Positions 47,349 to 57,743 of a stretch of 64,000 bases of DNA are shown piece by piece. The translations under genes and the position numbers were made by a program. The stretch is from assembly GCA_013180625.2 (NCBI GenBank), contig SNVD02014552.1:27534-91533 (forward strand), read 5' to 3'. Source of the DNA: Boswellia sacra (lineage: Eukaryota; Streptophyta; Magnoliopsida; Sapindales; Burseraceae). Position 1 is the first letter of the stretch. Each line of letters opens with the position of its first letter. The notes under the pieces were generated by a model. That model did no database searches. It saw only the letters and a program-made list of their open reading frames with translations, and was not told the DNA's origin.

Positions 47349-47785
47349 TAGGGGTGCACTTTTACCCAACCAAATCATGCCCAATTGGGTTTGCCCAACC
47401 CAAGGCAGGTATGATCGAGTAAGGGATAAAAAATACCCGAAGTTGTTTCTATTTTGAGTGAACCCTATAGTACCCAACCCCAAGTCAATTATTTAGTATG
47501 AAACTGAAATATTACCCAACCCGACCATATTTTTAAAAAGATATGAATATAACGCGTGGCAATTCATTATTAAGTTGTATTAAAATGTTATCATGCATCT
47601 CACTACACTAGATTACAATATATAAATACTTCCTTATAATCTAAAGTATTTCTAACCCAGTCCTACCAGCCCCACAATCTCACTCACTCCTTTTGACGAT
47701 GGCTTTCATCTCATCTCGTCTCCCTTAATCAGCTCTTTATAGCTGTTATAATCTCCATTCGCCCTCAAATCAAACCCTCACCTCA

Positions 47786-47943
47786 CAGTTGTCATCTCCC
47801 TCAAACTTGCACCTCTCGGCTCTCATCTCTCATAGCTGTCATTGCCATCAAACTTGCACCTCTCATGGTTGTCATCTCCCTCAATCTCACACTCACCTCT
47901 CATGGTTGTCATCTCCCTCAAAGTTGCACCTCTCAATTCTTGT
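47786..47943 (+). repeat. Irregular minisatellite
   Basis: About four units of 33-47 bp built on 'gttgtcatctccctcaaac' followed by 'ttgcacctctc'. It lies about 750 bp upstream of the chimeric gene. Confidence 0.8.
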
Positions 47944-48692
47944 GGATGTTATCTTTTTTAGTTGACTCCTTCACCCTTAACTCTCAGTTGCACCTCCTCC
48001 GCATAAATCAATTTCTCATCAGTCAATAGTTGACTCGAGGTTGACGTCCTCCAGCATCCTCCGACTCTCATCTCTCACCAGAGTGGTCCAACCATTATAA
48101 TATGTATGATGTGAGTTATTGAGTTTGAAGATTGTTTTTCTATTTGCAAATTAAATTGTAGAGTTACTTGTGTTATATCTGTGCCATATCATGAGCCTTT
48201 GGAGATATTTGAAAACTGCTTGAGTTTTCAATCTCTGGCATCTTCATTCATTGTAAGTCAGTCACGACATCCTTATGAAGTTATGGGATTTATAACATGC
48301 AGGAACCTTTTAAGCTTTTAAGAAACATGATGCACAAACATTAGCTCCCTGTCATTTTATTTTTAGCTTTAAAATTATATGTTTTAGTTAAAGGTTTTAG
48401 TTATCTCAATATATTTCTGATTAAAAGTTGTGCATAATGTCAGCCTTCTGTTTGAATAATTTTACTGAAATTAGCTAATTAGCTCTCTTCTGTTTGCTTC
48501 TCGTCTGATGTTGTTTTGTTTTTGCCTGAAGATATTCCTCTCTCTTCTGCCCAATTTTGGCTGCTTCTAATATGGTTGTTAGTTTACAACATCTTTGTGT
48601 AAACTAACAATCATTTATTGAAATGAAACAAAGTCTACTTCAACTCTATTGAAGAAAATTGATACTTATGATTGCTTAGTCTAGTTCAAGAA

Positions 48693-51376
48693 ATGGGTGG
48701 TGTTCTTACTACCATATTTATGTTTTGCAACCTGTTGCTGCTTACTTATCATTCATCTTCATATCCCTTATATAATGATTTAAGTAAGTGTTTTCTTTCT
48801 TTTCCAGTCTTCCAATTTTTTTTCCTTCTTTTTCAGTACTGTTTTGTTGATGATATTGGTGACAGAATCAAGACTTTCTCTTAATGATAGATTTGATTAA
48901 GAACCAACTATTTTGTTTCTTGTTTTTGTTTAACTTCTTGGCAATGAAATAGAGTTTTATTGACAATGACTTTGAGCTTGTTTGTTAATTTACTAGGAGC
49001 CCCAATTACGCCAAACACCCCTCTTAGTTTCTGTCAATACAATGGAAGTGCTTGCTACAACTCCACACAAGATCAGCAATTGCAGAATCGTTTCAAAGCT
49101 ATGAATGTATCTGATCTTGGTTGTGCATCTCTTCTCAAATCAATACTTTGCTCTGTAAGACAGAAAATCTTATTAAGCTGCTATGCCTACCTTATTTATT
49201 TCTATATTTCAATTTAGCATAAATTGATTAATGATTAGATTGGATGAAAACATAGTCTCTATTTGTTTTCGAGTACAATCTGAAGCTTAGTAGATGTAAT
49301 TCTATTTGCATGTTTGTAGTCTATTTGTTTTTTAGCACAATCTAAAGGTTAGTAGATGTAATTCTATCTGCATATTTGTAGTCTCTATTTTTCTTTTAGT
49401 ACAATCTGAAGCTTAGTAGATGTAATTTTATCTGCATATTTGTTCTATGATATATGTGGTTAATCATTTTTTGGCAGAGGTGTGATAAGTTCTCCTTAAA
49501 GCTATATAGACTTGAATCAATACCAAGGGTTGTCCCAGTTCTTTGCAATTCCACCATTGCCGCAAACTCAACGCAGTCGCAACTTGCTGTAGTTGATTTT
49601 TGTTCAAAGGTCTGGGATGAATGCAAAAATGTATTTGTGTCAAGTTCTCCTTTTTTCCTAAATAATTCTTCTTCCAAGCTCACTGATTTATGGCAGTCAA
49701 AGAGTGCTTTCTGCAATGAATTTGGTGGAGCTTCTGAAGATGGACTTGTATGTTTTGCTGATGGACCTGTTTCACTAAACTATTCTGAAAATTTGAGTCC
49801 CCCAAATGGAGTTTGCCTTGAGAAAATTGGGACCGGAGCATACATCAATATGGTAGCTCATCCTGATGGATCAAACCGTGTTTTCTTGTCTAACCAAGAA
49901 GGAAAGATGTACGTATACGACAGTGCATTTGGTTACAGTGCATATTTGCTGCTTTAAATTTGCCTTCTATAGTGCCTCTTCTTCCCTACTTAACAATTGT
50001 TTTCTGTGTATTCTAACTTGTAGGGCTTTCTTAACTTGAGATTGAAGCCATGGATTCGAAACTTTCTAACGCGATGCTTGGCAATAGTCCCTAGTTTAAT
50101 TGTTGCAGTGATTGGTGGTTCTGCTGGGGCTGGAGAGCTCATTATTATTACATCGGCAACTGACACAACGCTCAATAAACACAAGATTATTTAAAATGAA
50201 AATACAATATGTCAGGAATAATGGTATTTACAGAAAGTCTTCTATTATATCAAATGTAACAGTAAATCGTAACCAAAATGCAAAATGGAAGCAATGTTTA
50301 TTTTAATAACTAAGAGTTGTGAAAGTTCATTCCATTATATAGTCAATCATGAAATATAATGATGCAATATGTTTGAATTAAATGGATTTTGCAATTGAAT
50401 GTCATCTAAAAGACAATGGATCCATCCGGTTTCAGAAGCCGTCATATTAGCCCATTATTCAATAGTTTAAATGGTTGTTTTGTCATGCAAAGACATATGG
50501 TTGCTTTAGGTAATATTATTGACAACAGATCTTGTTGCAGAGATCTGTCGTGACCTCTCAGATAAGCTTACAAGACACTTGAGGCCCAAAATGATGCACG
50601 TAGCTCAATCATATTTTTGCAGTTAAGATTGTTTCACCAGAATTATGGCTTTGATATACGAATAATTGTTTGATGCTGTTTTGGCAGATGATTCTATCAT
50701 TTGAGCTTCCATTTGCTCTTGTTCCACTTCTCAAGTTTACCAGCAGCAAAGTCAAGATGGGGGCATACGCCAACTCAACTGCGGTAAACTTTATTTTCCT
50801 TCATGACACATTCATCAAGTGGTTACCAATTTATTCTAAGCATTGTAGTAATGTTTCTGCTAACACCACTAAAAAATTACAGATTTGTCTAATGCTTCTC
50901 ACGCGTCAAGTGACGGACATATGTTCCTGTATTCATATTAAGTATGTAGATTAGATAAGTGGAAATTTTTGCTTTTGTAGAATCTATCATTTGTCAATTT
51001 GTGTTAATTTTCGCACAATTGGAAGTTCATAATTCTGTCTGCAGAGAATATGGAACTTAGATCTTAAAGCACATGAATAAAGTCTTGAACATCATAACTC
51101 GGGGGCCGATATTTCTGCTTTATATTTCTCTGTTCTCAGATCTCATCTATCACTTGGATCATCGGTTCCTTGATAATGGCAATAAACATATACTATCTTG
51201 CAACCAGCCTTATCAAGTTTCTGTTCGACGACCATTTAGAAATTGTGGCAACTGTGTTTTTGGGAATTTTTGGATTTTCAGCTATGGCAGTGTACTTAGC
51301 TGGAGCAGCTTACCTGGTCTTCTGGATAAACAAGGAAGCTACACACCTTTTGGCACTAACAACAGAGGAAAGTTGA
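48693..51376 (+). CDS. Chimeric gene model: HIPL1 N-terminus fused to NRAMP C-terminus
   Basis: Predicted exons are 48,693-48,783, 48,997-49,154, 49,478-49,912, 50,024-50,155, 50,688-50,783 and 51,140-51,376, giving 382 residues. Exons 1-3 match HIPL1-type (hedgehog-interacting-protein-like) plant proteins: a signal peptide (residues 1 to about 25), then a Cys-rich folate-receptor-like region ([32 protein letters not shown]) up to [17 protein letters not shown], losing the rest of the large domain. Exons 4-6 match the last four helices of NRAMP divalent-metal transporters ([48 protein letters not shown]). All junctions keep the frame. Weak points are donor 'gtatac' after exon 3 and a GC donor after exon 4. 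A usual HIPL Cys is Tyr (ACYNST). It may be an unexpressed pair of captured fragments. Confidence 0.5.
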
Positions 51377-51881
51377 CAAAATGCAAGCAATTCTGGTAAT
51401 GCATCAATTTATGCTCTTCCTAGGGAAGACATTGCTTGCATGCAGTTACCCTAGAGAAGGGGTACGGTAGATATTGACTAATTTTGTTGGAACCTTTTTT
51501 TGTTAATGTAATTAATAAATTACTTATATGCTTGAAGTGTATTTTGTTTGGCACTGGCTTTAGGCTTGTTGCATTAACTCTCATACTCTTTGCTACTGTA
51601 GAATACTGTGATAGCGGTTAAATTATATTTTTTCTCCTTAATTAGGCAGGGTAAAAAATGCGCATTTTATAAAATTTATTTAACCCTGGATCAGCATTCT
51701 TGTTAATCCATATTCGACGGAACTTCTTAAAGCTTATAGGAAGCTATGCTATTCTGAGGACTTTTTCCATTTGCTTTTCTTAGTGACAACTTCCATCTCA
51801 ATGATGATATTTTAGCTTCTGGGAATTGCTTTCTAATTGGTGATTTTTAATTTTTTTAACTAATTAATTAATTTTTTGCAG

Positions 51882-52096
51882 CCTGCTTTTCTTATTGCTT
51901 TATTTTGTGAAAAAGATAATATGGAGGCTCAACCTAGTAATGAAGCCTCCTCTAATGGCTCTATTGTTAGCAATAAAGAATGTAATTACACTTGCCTCTG
52001 CAAACAGAAGTAATGGCAGAAGTACAAGCTTGGCCAACGGAGCTCTAATTCCAAATTTGAATTCTCAAGTCGAGAACTGGACGGAGTCAAACTCAA
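51882..52096 (+). other. Exon-like sequence, unrecognised
   Basis: A good acceptor (T-run then 'tttttgcag') precedes it and a donor 'caa|gtaagtt' follows. One frame is open for about 45 codons (...NMEAQPSNEASSNGS...). Another is open over the second half (...LASANRSNGRSTSLAN...), as if one base shifted. A possible next exon starts after 'ggtctgcag' near 52,320. I do not recognise the protein. It could be a third captured gene or the 3' untranslated part of the chimera. Confidence 0.35.
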
Positions 52097-52878
52097 GTAA
52101 GTTGTTGATTCACAATCAAGCCAGCATCTCTAGTTCAAACCTATCCAGCAACGGTAGCATCTTAAAGTTTTATATGTTATGACTTCTACCTACAATTTCC
52201 CTCGTGAATCAAACTTTATCTTGTTCATATTGGCATGTGAGCTTAGATTGCATTTTGCATTGAGATCAATGAACGGGCCTTTGTTTTCTTTTAATTGTAT
52301 ATTTTGACTTGGTCTGCAGCTCCAAGAGGATTGGAGAAATCGAAGAACAGAATTTAGCAGAGTGCCTCAGTAAGATGTCTGCCTTCCTATTTGGCTGCAA
52401 AATTCAGCACAAAAAAGTCTGCATGAGTGGGAAGGAGGAGAGTTGTTGATGGAAATCGCGACCAGCTGTCATGGCAGTATAGTAGTTCATAGTTGAGATC
52501 TTATCTTTTTACCTCACCTCTGCTTCCTTTGCATGAAGAAAGTTCCTGTCTTATATCCTGTGTTTGCCACAAAGTCTATGATTATGATGATTGCTGTAAA
52601 ACCTTGTCAAGATATTAAGTGAATTTGTAGTGGTGGAGCTTATATATCTCTATAGGAACTTGAATTGTTCTAAGACAGTCTTGTATTTGATGTGTGTTTT
52701 GACTACTCTTGAGTCTTGACTCTGGATGTCGGATTATGCTACTATTAATCTCCTCAATTGAGTTTCAACTCTTTATTCTACATCTCAGAAGAAATAGATA
52801 AGTATATAATTAATTACTATTTGTTGCCCTTGGGCACTTTTGACTTATTGAATTTGATATGAATTCTCAATTTTGTCC

Positions 52879-53284
52879 CACTAGAACTGGATGATAACTT
52901 TTTCATCCAGTAGACTTTTTACGGCGGGCCACCAGCCCGCGGTAAATAATTTTATGTCAGCTTTTTACGGCTGGCCACAAGCCCGCGGTAAATAATACGC
53001 CAGCTTTTTATGGCTGGCCATAAGCCCGCGGTAAATAATACGCCAGTTTTTTACGGCAGGCCACCTACCCACGGTAAAAAGTTTTATGCAAGACCACGAA
53101 TTTCTACGACGGTCATTATAACCGTGGTAAAACCTTTTTACGGCGGGCCAAAACCGCGGTAAAAATTAAAATGAGTTTTTACGATGTCATTTTATACGAC
53201 GGGCTAAAACCGCCGTGTGCCTGCCGTAGAAGGGTTTTTTACCGCGGTTTCGACCCGCCGTAAAAAGTCTATTTTCTTGTAGTG
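52879..53284. mobile_element. Miniature CACTA (En/Spm) element
   Basis: The left end is 'cactagaac' and the right end in reverse complement is 'cactacaagaaaa', the common plant CACTA terminus. The body consists of subterminal repeats of 'ttttacggcgggcc' and 'cccgcggtaaa' in both orientations, about ten in all. That is the usual arrangement of transposase-binding sites in this superfamily. About 405 bp, no coding capacity. Flanks 'tcc' and 'cct' do not make a clean 3-bp duplication. Confidence 0.8.
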
Positions 53285-53439
53285 CCTGATATACCCAAAT
53301 GGACCCGAAGAGGCTTGGTTATCTTCGAGTATTAATTTAAAATTACCCGACATCAGTTCCAAATTGAAAAACCGGATGAGTGATCAGGTCTTATCGAGTT
53401 TGTCCAAACCCGACTTGACTCGAAGAGTGCCCACCCCTA

Positions 53440-53640
53440 GTCCTAGCTAATTCATTACCAACACTGAACCTCTTCCAGTGAACCTTGGCATGATTAGCTA
53501 GAGATTTCAATGAAAGAAACGATTTGCCACATTCTTTGCAGTGAATTCTCCTCCTTTCTCTCCTAGAATGATATCGTATGTGACCATAAAGGGCTTCCAC
53601 TGACTCGAATTCTTTACCACAAACCTTGCAATGATTTTCT
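53440..53640 (-). pseudogene. C2H2 zinc-finger protein fragment
   Basis: On the minus strand, two C2H2 fingers are intact: CKVCGKEFESVEALYGHIRYH and CKECGKSFLSLKSLANHAKVH (C-x2-C-x12-H-x3-H). The style is that of plant ZAT-type transcription factors, which usually have ALGGH where this has ALYGH. A TAA stop lies three codons upstream of the first Cys and the other exons are absent, so this is a fragment. It is interrupted at 53,440 by the hAT-type insert and continues at 47,348. Confidence 0.8.
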
Positions 53641-54613
53641 TACATTAAAGAAAAGTAGCAGTATCATTGTATTTACAACCAAAAAATTTCCAAGATTTTT
53701 TGGTTTTTTCTCTAAGGCCATAACCTATGTGCCCATCACCTTGAAAACCCAATTCGTCTTCTTGTTCTACCTTTTCTCTTCTTTAGCTGAAGCCACAGCT
53801 AAAAGAATCTCAAAGCAAAGAAAACCAGATCACTAACTAGAAAGACAAAACCTTAACTTTCACAAAATGTAATGAAATCTCTGTCACTTTCTAAGAGAAG
53901 AAGTAAGAAACTTCAAGAAACAAAGGAATCAATGTGCACATAACCCATCAAACACCCAAAATCTGGCCACCATAACCACCAAACCATAAAATCTGGACAT
54001 TAAACACCCACTATAGCCACCACAACCACCAAATACTCAAGATCTAACCATCAAACACTACCCATCCACCTTCTTTGCACCTGCCACCTCTTCCACTCAC
54101 CTTAGCCTTTACAGCCACAACCACGACCACACACGACCACTTCATCCATCTATCCTCGCCATCCGTGCAGTTCTCTACCGATAACTGCCTGATCTCGCTC
54201 AATTGCTCCATCTCTTTCACCAGGCAAATAAGGAAAACTAGGATTTAAACCCATAAGCAGCGGCAGTGAGCTGCATTCGAGCCAAGACCAAGCCGGCTTT
54301 CTATAATTGGGGAGGTGACGGGAGGGGAAAAAGAGAGATTATTAGGGTTTCTGTGGGTGGTGATGAAGAAGAGTGAAAAATGAAAGGAGGAAAGTGTGTT
54401 GGTGAAAAGTTGGTGTGATGTAAGAGACATTGTGTGTTTGTTGTGGTTTTAGGGTTTTGAACAGAAAAAAGACATGGTTGGAGAGAATGAAGAAAAGGAA
54501 AGGGAGAGAGATTATTGCGATGGATTTAGCCTCCGTAACGATGGCTCAAGTGAGGGCAAAAGAATAATCTATTTATTGCATGTGTAGCTAAGGGTACGAT
54601 AGACTTTTTACTT
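53641..54613. other. Internal part of the composite element, no gene recognised
   Basis: It includes a C/A-rich stretch near 53,950-54,200 ('accaccaaac', 'ccaccacaac') and GA-rich DNA at 54,340-54,520. Translated, nothing recognisable appears. Confidence 0.45.
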
Positions 54614-54745
54614 GGTCTATTAATCCAAAAAGAATCCGTTAACTAGACTTGGATAATACGAAAATCTAAAAGTTAGGGACCGTACTGATATAAACTTATA
54701 TAAGACTTTTCGGCTGATAATAAAATAAAGATTGGGATAATGTCA
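54614..54745 (-). repeat. Inner inverted arm, right
   Basis: The reverse-complement partner of 47,105-47,225. Confidence 0.75.
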
Positions 54746-55069
54746 TTAATCCTTTAGAAAATTATATGATAGAATTTCAAAGGGAGAGAGAAAATTTAGG
54801 GAAAAAATTGTAAAGAAAGATTTTGGATAGGCAATACTCAATTTTGTATAAGTTCATAATTAATTAATTAATTTAAATCTCACCGCTCATTGTAGTTTAT
54901 TATAATCAATAAGACGAAACGGGGGTAAATATGACATTACAAAGAAGATTCTGGATCTTTCAAAAAATATTTTAAGACGGCCTAAAGTTGAGGGTCTTAT
55001 TGTTGCTAATTGAAAAATCATTCAATCAAAAACTGAGGGATCTCTATAATTACACTTAAATGTTAATTT

Positions 55070-55260
55070 CTTAGGCTGTATAGTATATTTATTCCTTCTT
55101 CTGCCTTGACTTTTACTTGAATTTTTACTTCCATTTAAATGCTTTTAAAAGTTAATCAAATTCTTTTTTTTTATTTGCTAAAATTTTTATCAAATTTAAA
55201 AGAGACATATTTTATAAATATATATACAGATAAAAATTGTTAATAAATTGTAGATATATA
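55070..55260 (+). repeat. UGT-flank repeat, paired with 45,434-45,605
   Basis: It starts 'ttcttaggctgtatag' and ends 'gataaaaattgttaataaat', in the same order as the copy upstream of UGT6. Confidence 0.7.
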
Positions 55261-55602
55261 CGACAACAAATAAAAACGAATTTTCTCTAATATAATCGTT
55301 GTGTAGAAATCAAAACAAAACAACTTCCTATGACATTTCCTATAGACCTTGCTATAAGATAAAAGATTCTCAATGCCCCATTTTGATACCTAAACTTCAA
55401 TTCTAAATGCTTTGTCAAATAAGGACATGCATAGCCTAACATATGTTGGGCTTTCCTTTAATTAATTCATTGACTGATACAATAATCAGAACTTGTAAAT
55501 GTTAACATATAATAAAATTTACTATTCTTTTGATTAGACAAGGGAGATAATCCAGTTGATGAAAAGCATTGGAGTTAGGCATTAGTGTATTTTAATTTAC
55601 AG

Positions 55603-55785
55603 TAATATTAGGCTTAAAACTCAAATACAACTAAAAATCTACAACATGATGTGACAATCTATCTATAAAAATTCATTAGAGAAAGAAAAAATAAAAATGA
55701 ATAACAGAAGTTATATATCCAATAAAATTTTGTAATTTAAACTACTACATCAAATTATAAACTTTAGATTATAAATCTGGTATTA
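55603..55785. mobile_element. MITE family M, copy C
   Basis: It begins 'taatattaggcttaaaac' and ends 'tataaatctggtatta'. Internal 'acatgatgtgacaatctat' matches the other copies. Confidence 0.8.
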
Positions 55786-55881
55786 ATATTTAATTTATAT
55801 GAAAGATTATCATGATTTAAATCTTCGCTACCTCTTCTATTAAATTGTTAATTTCCATTTCACCTTTGTTTATATTAAAAG

Positions 55882-56557
55882 TAGAGATGGCAATTTTCCC
55901 CAGTTGGGCCGGGCACCCGGATTTTAGCCGCACGGCCCGGCCCGGCCGGGGAAAACCCCAGATTTCTGGTGATCAGGCCTGGGTGCGGGGCTGCCAAGTG
56001 CACCTAGGCCTGGGTGCGATGTGGGGATAGTATTGCTGAGAAAACCCGGTCCCCGGCCCGCACCCGGAAAGCCCAGTCATTCTATAAAGAAAAATATGAA
56101 ATTTGTGCAACTCGAACACATGACCTTGGTTTGGTTTTCAACCGTTTACCACTAGGCCACGCGGTTTTTTTGTTTTAGTGTTTACAAACATTTTTAATTA
56201 ATGAATTCTTTTGTATATTTAATTAAAATTAACATTTCCAACAACGTTGCAAATCAAACATGGGTCACAACACACAAAGTAAGGGCACTTTGCCATTGCT
56301 GCCAGCCCCACGCTAATGAGATGTTTACCCATATTATATTATTTATTCAATTTCAAGCCCTGAAAATTTAAAAAAATAAAAGCGGGAAAAATCTGGGGAT
56401 TTTTTCCTTTTTCAGGTATCATATTCCAAAACCCGCAATTACCCGCACCCGGAAAACCCTGAAAAAAATCTGGGAATTTGCAGGGACCGGGGAAAAGTTT
56501 TTTGATCCGGTGCGGGTGCAGAAATGCCGCACCCGCACCCGGATTTTGCCATCCCTA
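55882..56557. mobile_element. Non-autonomous hAT element with perfect 8-bp TSD
   Basis: The ends are 'tagagatggcaattttccc' and, in reverse complement, 'tagggatggcaaaatccgg', the typical plant hAT terminus. Perfect 8-bp duplication 'attaaaag' at 55,874-55,881 and 56,558-56,565. The subterminal zones are very GC-rich, with repeated 'gcccggcccgg' and 'cgcacccgg' blocks, while the centre is AT-rich. No transposase is encoded. A tRNA-like segment lies inside. Confidence 0.92.
56111..56159 (-). other. tRNA-like Pol III A/B-box pair inside the hAT element
   Basis: The minus strand reads 'tggcctagtgg', which fits the A-box consensus, then about 30 bases later 'atgtgttcgag', a weaker B-box. The spacing is right for a tRNA-derived SINE head. 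No cloverleaf acceptor stem can be drawn, so it is not a tRNA gene. Confidence 0.5.
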
Positions 56558-56565
56558 ATTAAAAG

Positions 56566-57743
56566 GATTGGTTGATACATTGTCTCTCAATTATTGTAGA
56601 TTGAATTATTTTCATGACCTCGTTGTCAAATCTGTTTATCTTCCTTATCTTTTCAACTAAAGTTTATTGAACAAAAGTGATCCATTACTTTAAATTTCAA
56701 TCATTTAATGAATTAAATGAATATATGCTTGAGATGTTGTTTCCTCTTTTAAAGTTTTTACTTTTTTCCTTTTTCATAATCTTCTTTTTTTATGAGAATT
56801 TGTTGAAAATCTAAAACGTGTAAAACCAGTTTATAGAACTTGTCATTAACTTATTAATCATGATCATTATAATTTTTTAAATACATAATTTGTTTATAAA
56901 TTAAAACATGTAAAACCCCGTTTAACATTGTATTTTAATTTATATTATAATATCATATTTCAGTTCTAAGTTACTTTTAACCTAATTGTCAATGGGCCTT
57001 CATCCTTGTAAATTTTTGCGAAATAGAATTTACAATTGTTAACTGCAAAGTTTTAAATTAAGCATTTGTGAGGAGGGGAAATAAAATCTTAACATACTAG
57101 TAGAATATAAATATTTTGAAAATATATCTTATTTGTAAAAGTCGGCATAAATTTATCACAAATTTTGAAACATTTTATTAAATTTTAATTGACTGAGTAC
57201 TTTTCTATATGCACATTACATGGTCCTTTTTAACCTATATACTATCTATTATTATTCTATTCGAATACTAATCTTGAAATTTCTAATTCAGACAAGTAGT
57301 GAAAGAATTATATCTTACCATAATATTTTTTTAAAGATGATTTCACCATCATTTGTCTTATCGAAATTAGTATAATATACAACTTTGTGAATAAATGTTG
57401 CATAGAGATTTTGTAAATGAAACATTATTGTAATATATAGGTCTGTTTGGGTTGTTGTGCTATCAAAAATTGCTATAAAAAAGTGCTATCGAAAAAATTG
57501 TTGTTAGCTATGCTGTCTAAAAAATTTATGGGTATTAGATAAAATAGTTTTTCAAAATTGCTATATTAACCAAAAACTATAAATGTGTTTAGTAGACTTG
57601 ATTTTCAAAAGTCAATTTTTAGTAAAAATACGAGAATATACAAAAGAATTAAAATGAAATATAATTAAAATTTTAAATTAAATTTAAAATTATAATATTA
57701 AAAATAAATAATATATTATTTTTAAAATAATTTAAAATAATAA
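56566..57743. other. Intergenic AT-rich DNA
   Basis: No gene seen. From 57,441 ('gtctgtttgggttg') a possible hAT-type left end begins; see 57,441-58,532. Confidence 0.5.

Larger units (their letters stand above)
47349..53439. mobile_element. hAT-type element of 6.1 kb carrying gene pieces (putative)
   Basis: The ends are 'taggggtgcac' (left) and, in reverse complement, 'taggggtgggcac' (right), a form common in plant hAT elements. The 8-bp flanks are 'gtcttagg' (47,341-47,348) and 'gtcctagc' (53,440-53,447), matching at six of eight positions. The insert splits a zinc-finger frame that rejoins exactly. Inside are a minisatellite, the HIPL1-NRAMP chimera, a small CACTA element and unassigned exon-like DNA. 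I see no hAT transposase, so it would be non-autonomous. Confidence 0.55.
46320..55045. mobile_element. Composite Mutator-like element with diverged inverted arms (putative)
   Basis: The left end reads 'aggaacccttcaatttt' and later 'tttagcaacaa...aataagaccccca'. The right end, reverse-complemented, reads 'agagatccctcagtttt' and 'attagcaacaataagaccctca'. A second inverted pair of about 125 bp lies further in (47,105-47,225 and 54,614-54,745). UGT upstream flank sequence lies on both outer sides, which marks this as an insertion. Long inverted arms with a captured gene piece are typical of Pack-MULEs. I could not confirm the target duplication, and the arms are interrupted by a MITE and CT-rich DNA. 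Confidence 0.5.

Noticed and set aside
47349..53439. Helitron as the carrier of the chimera
   Set aside because: No 5' TC / 3' CTRR end with a terminal hairpin was seen at suitable positions, and the TAGGGGTG inverted ends with an 8-bp near-duplication fit hAT better.
56111..56159. A functional tRNA gene on the minus strand
   Set aside because: Only A/B-box matches are present; no acceptor stem or full cloverleaf can be drawn.
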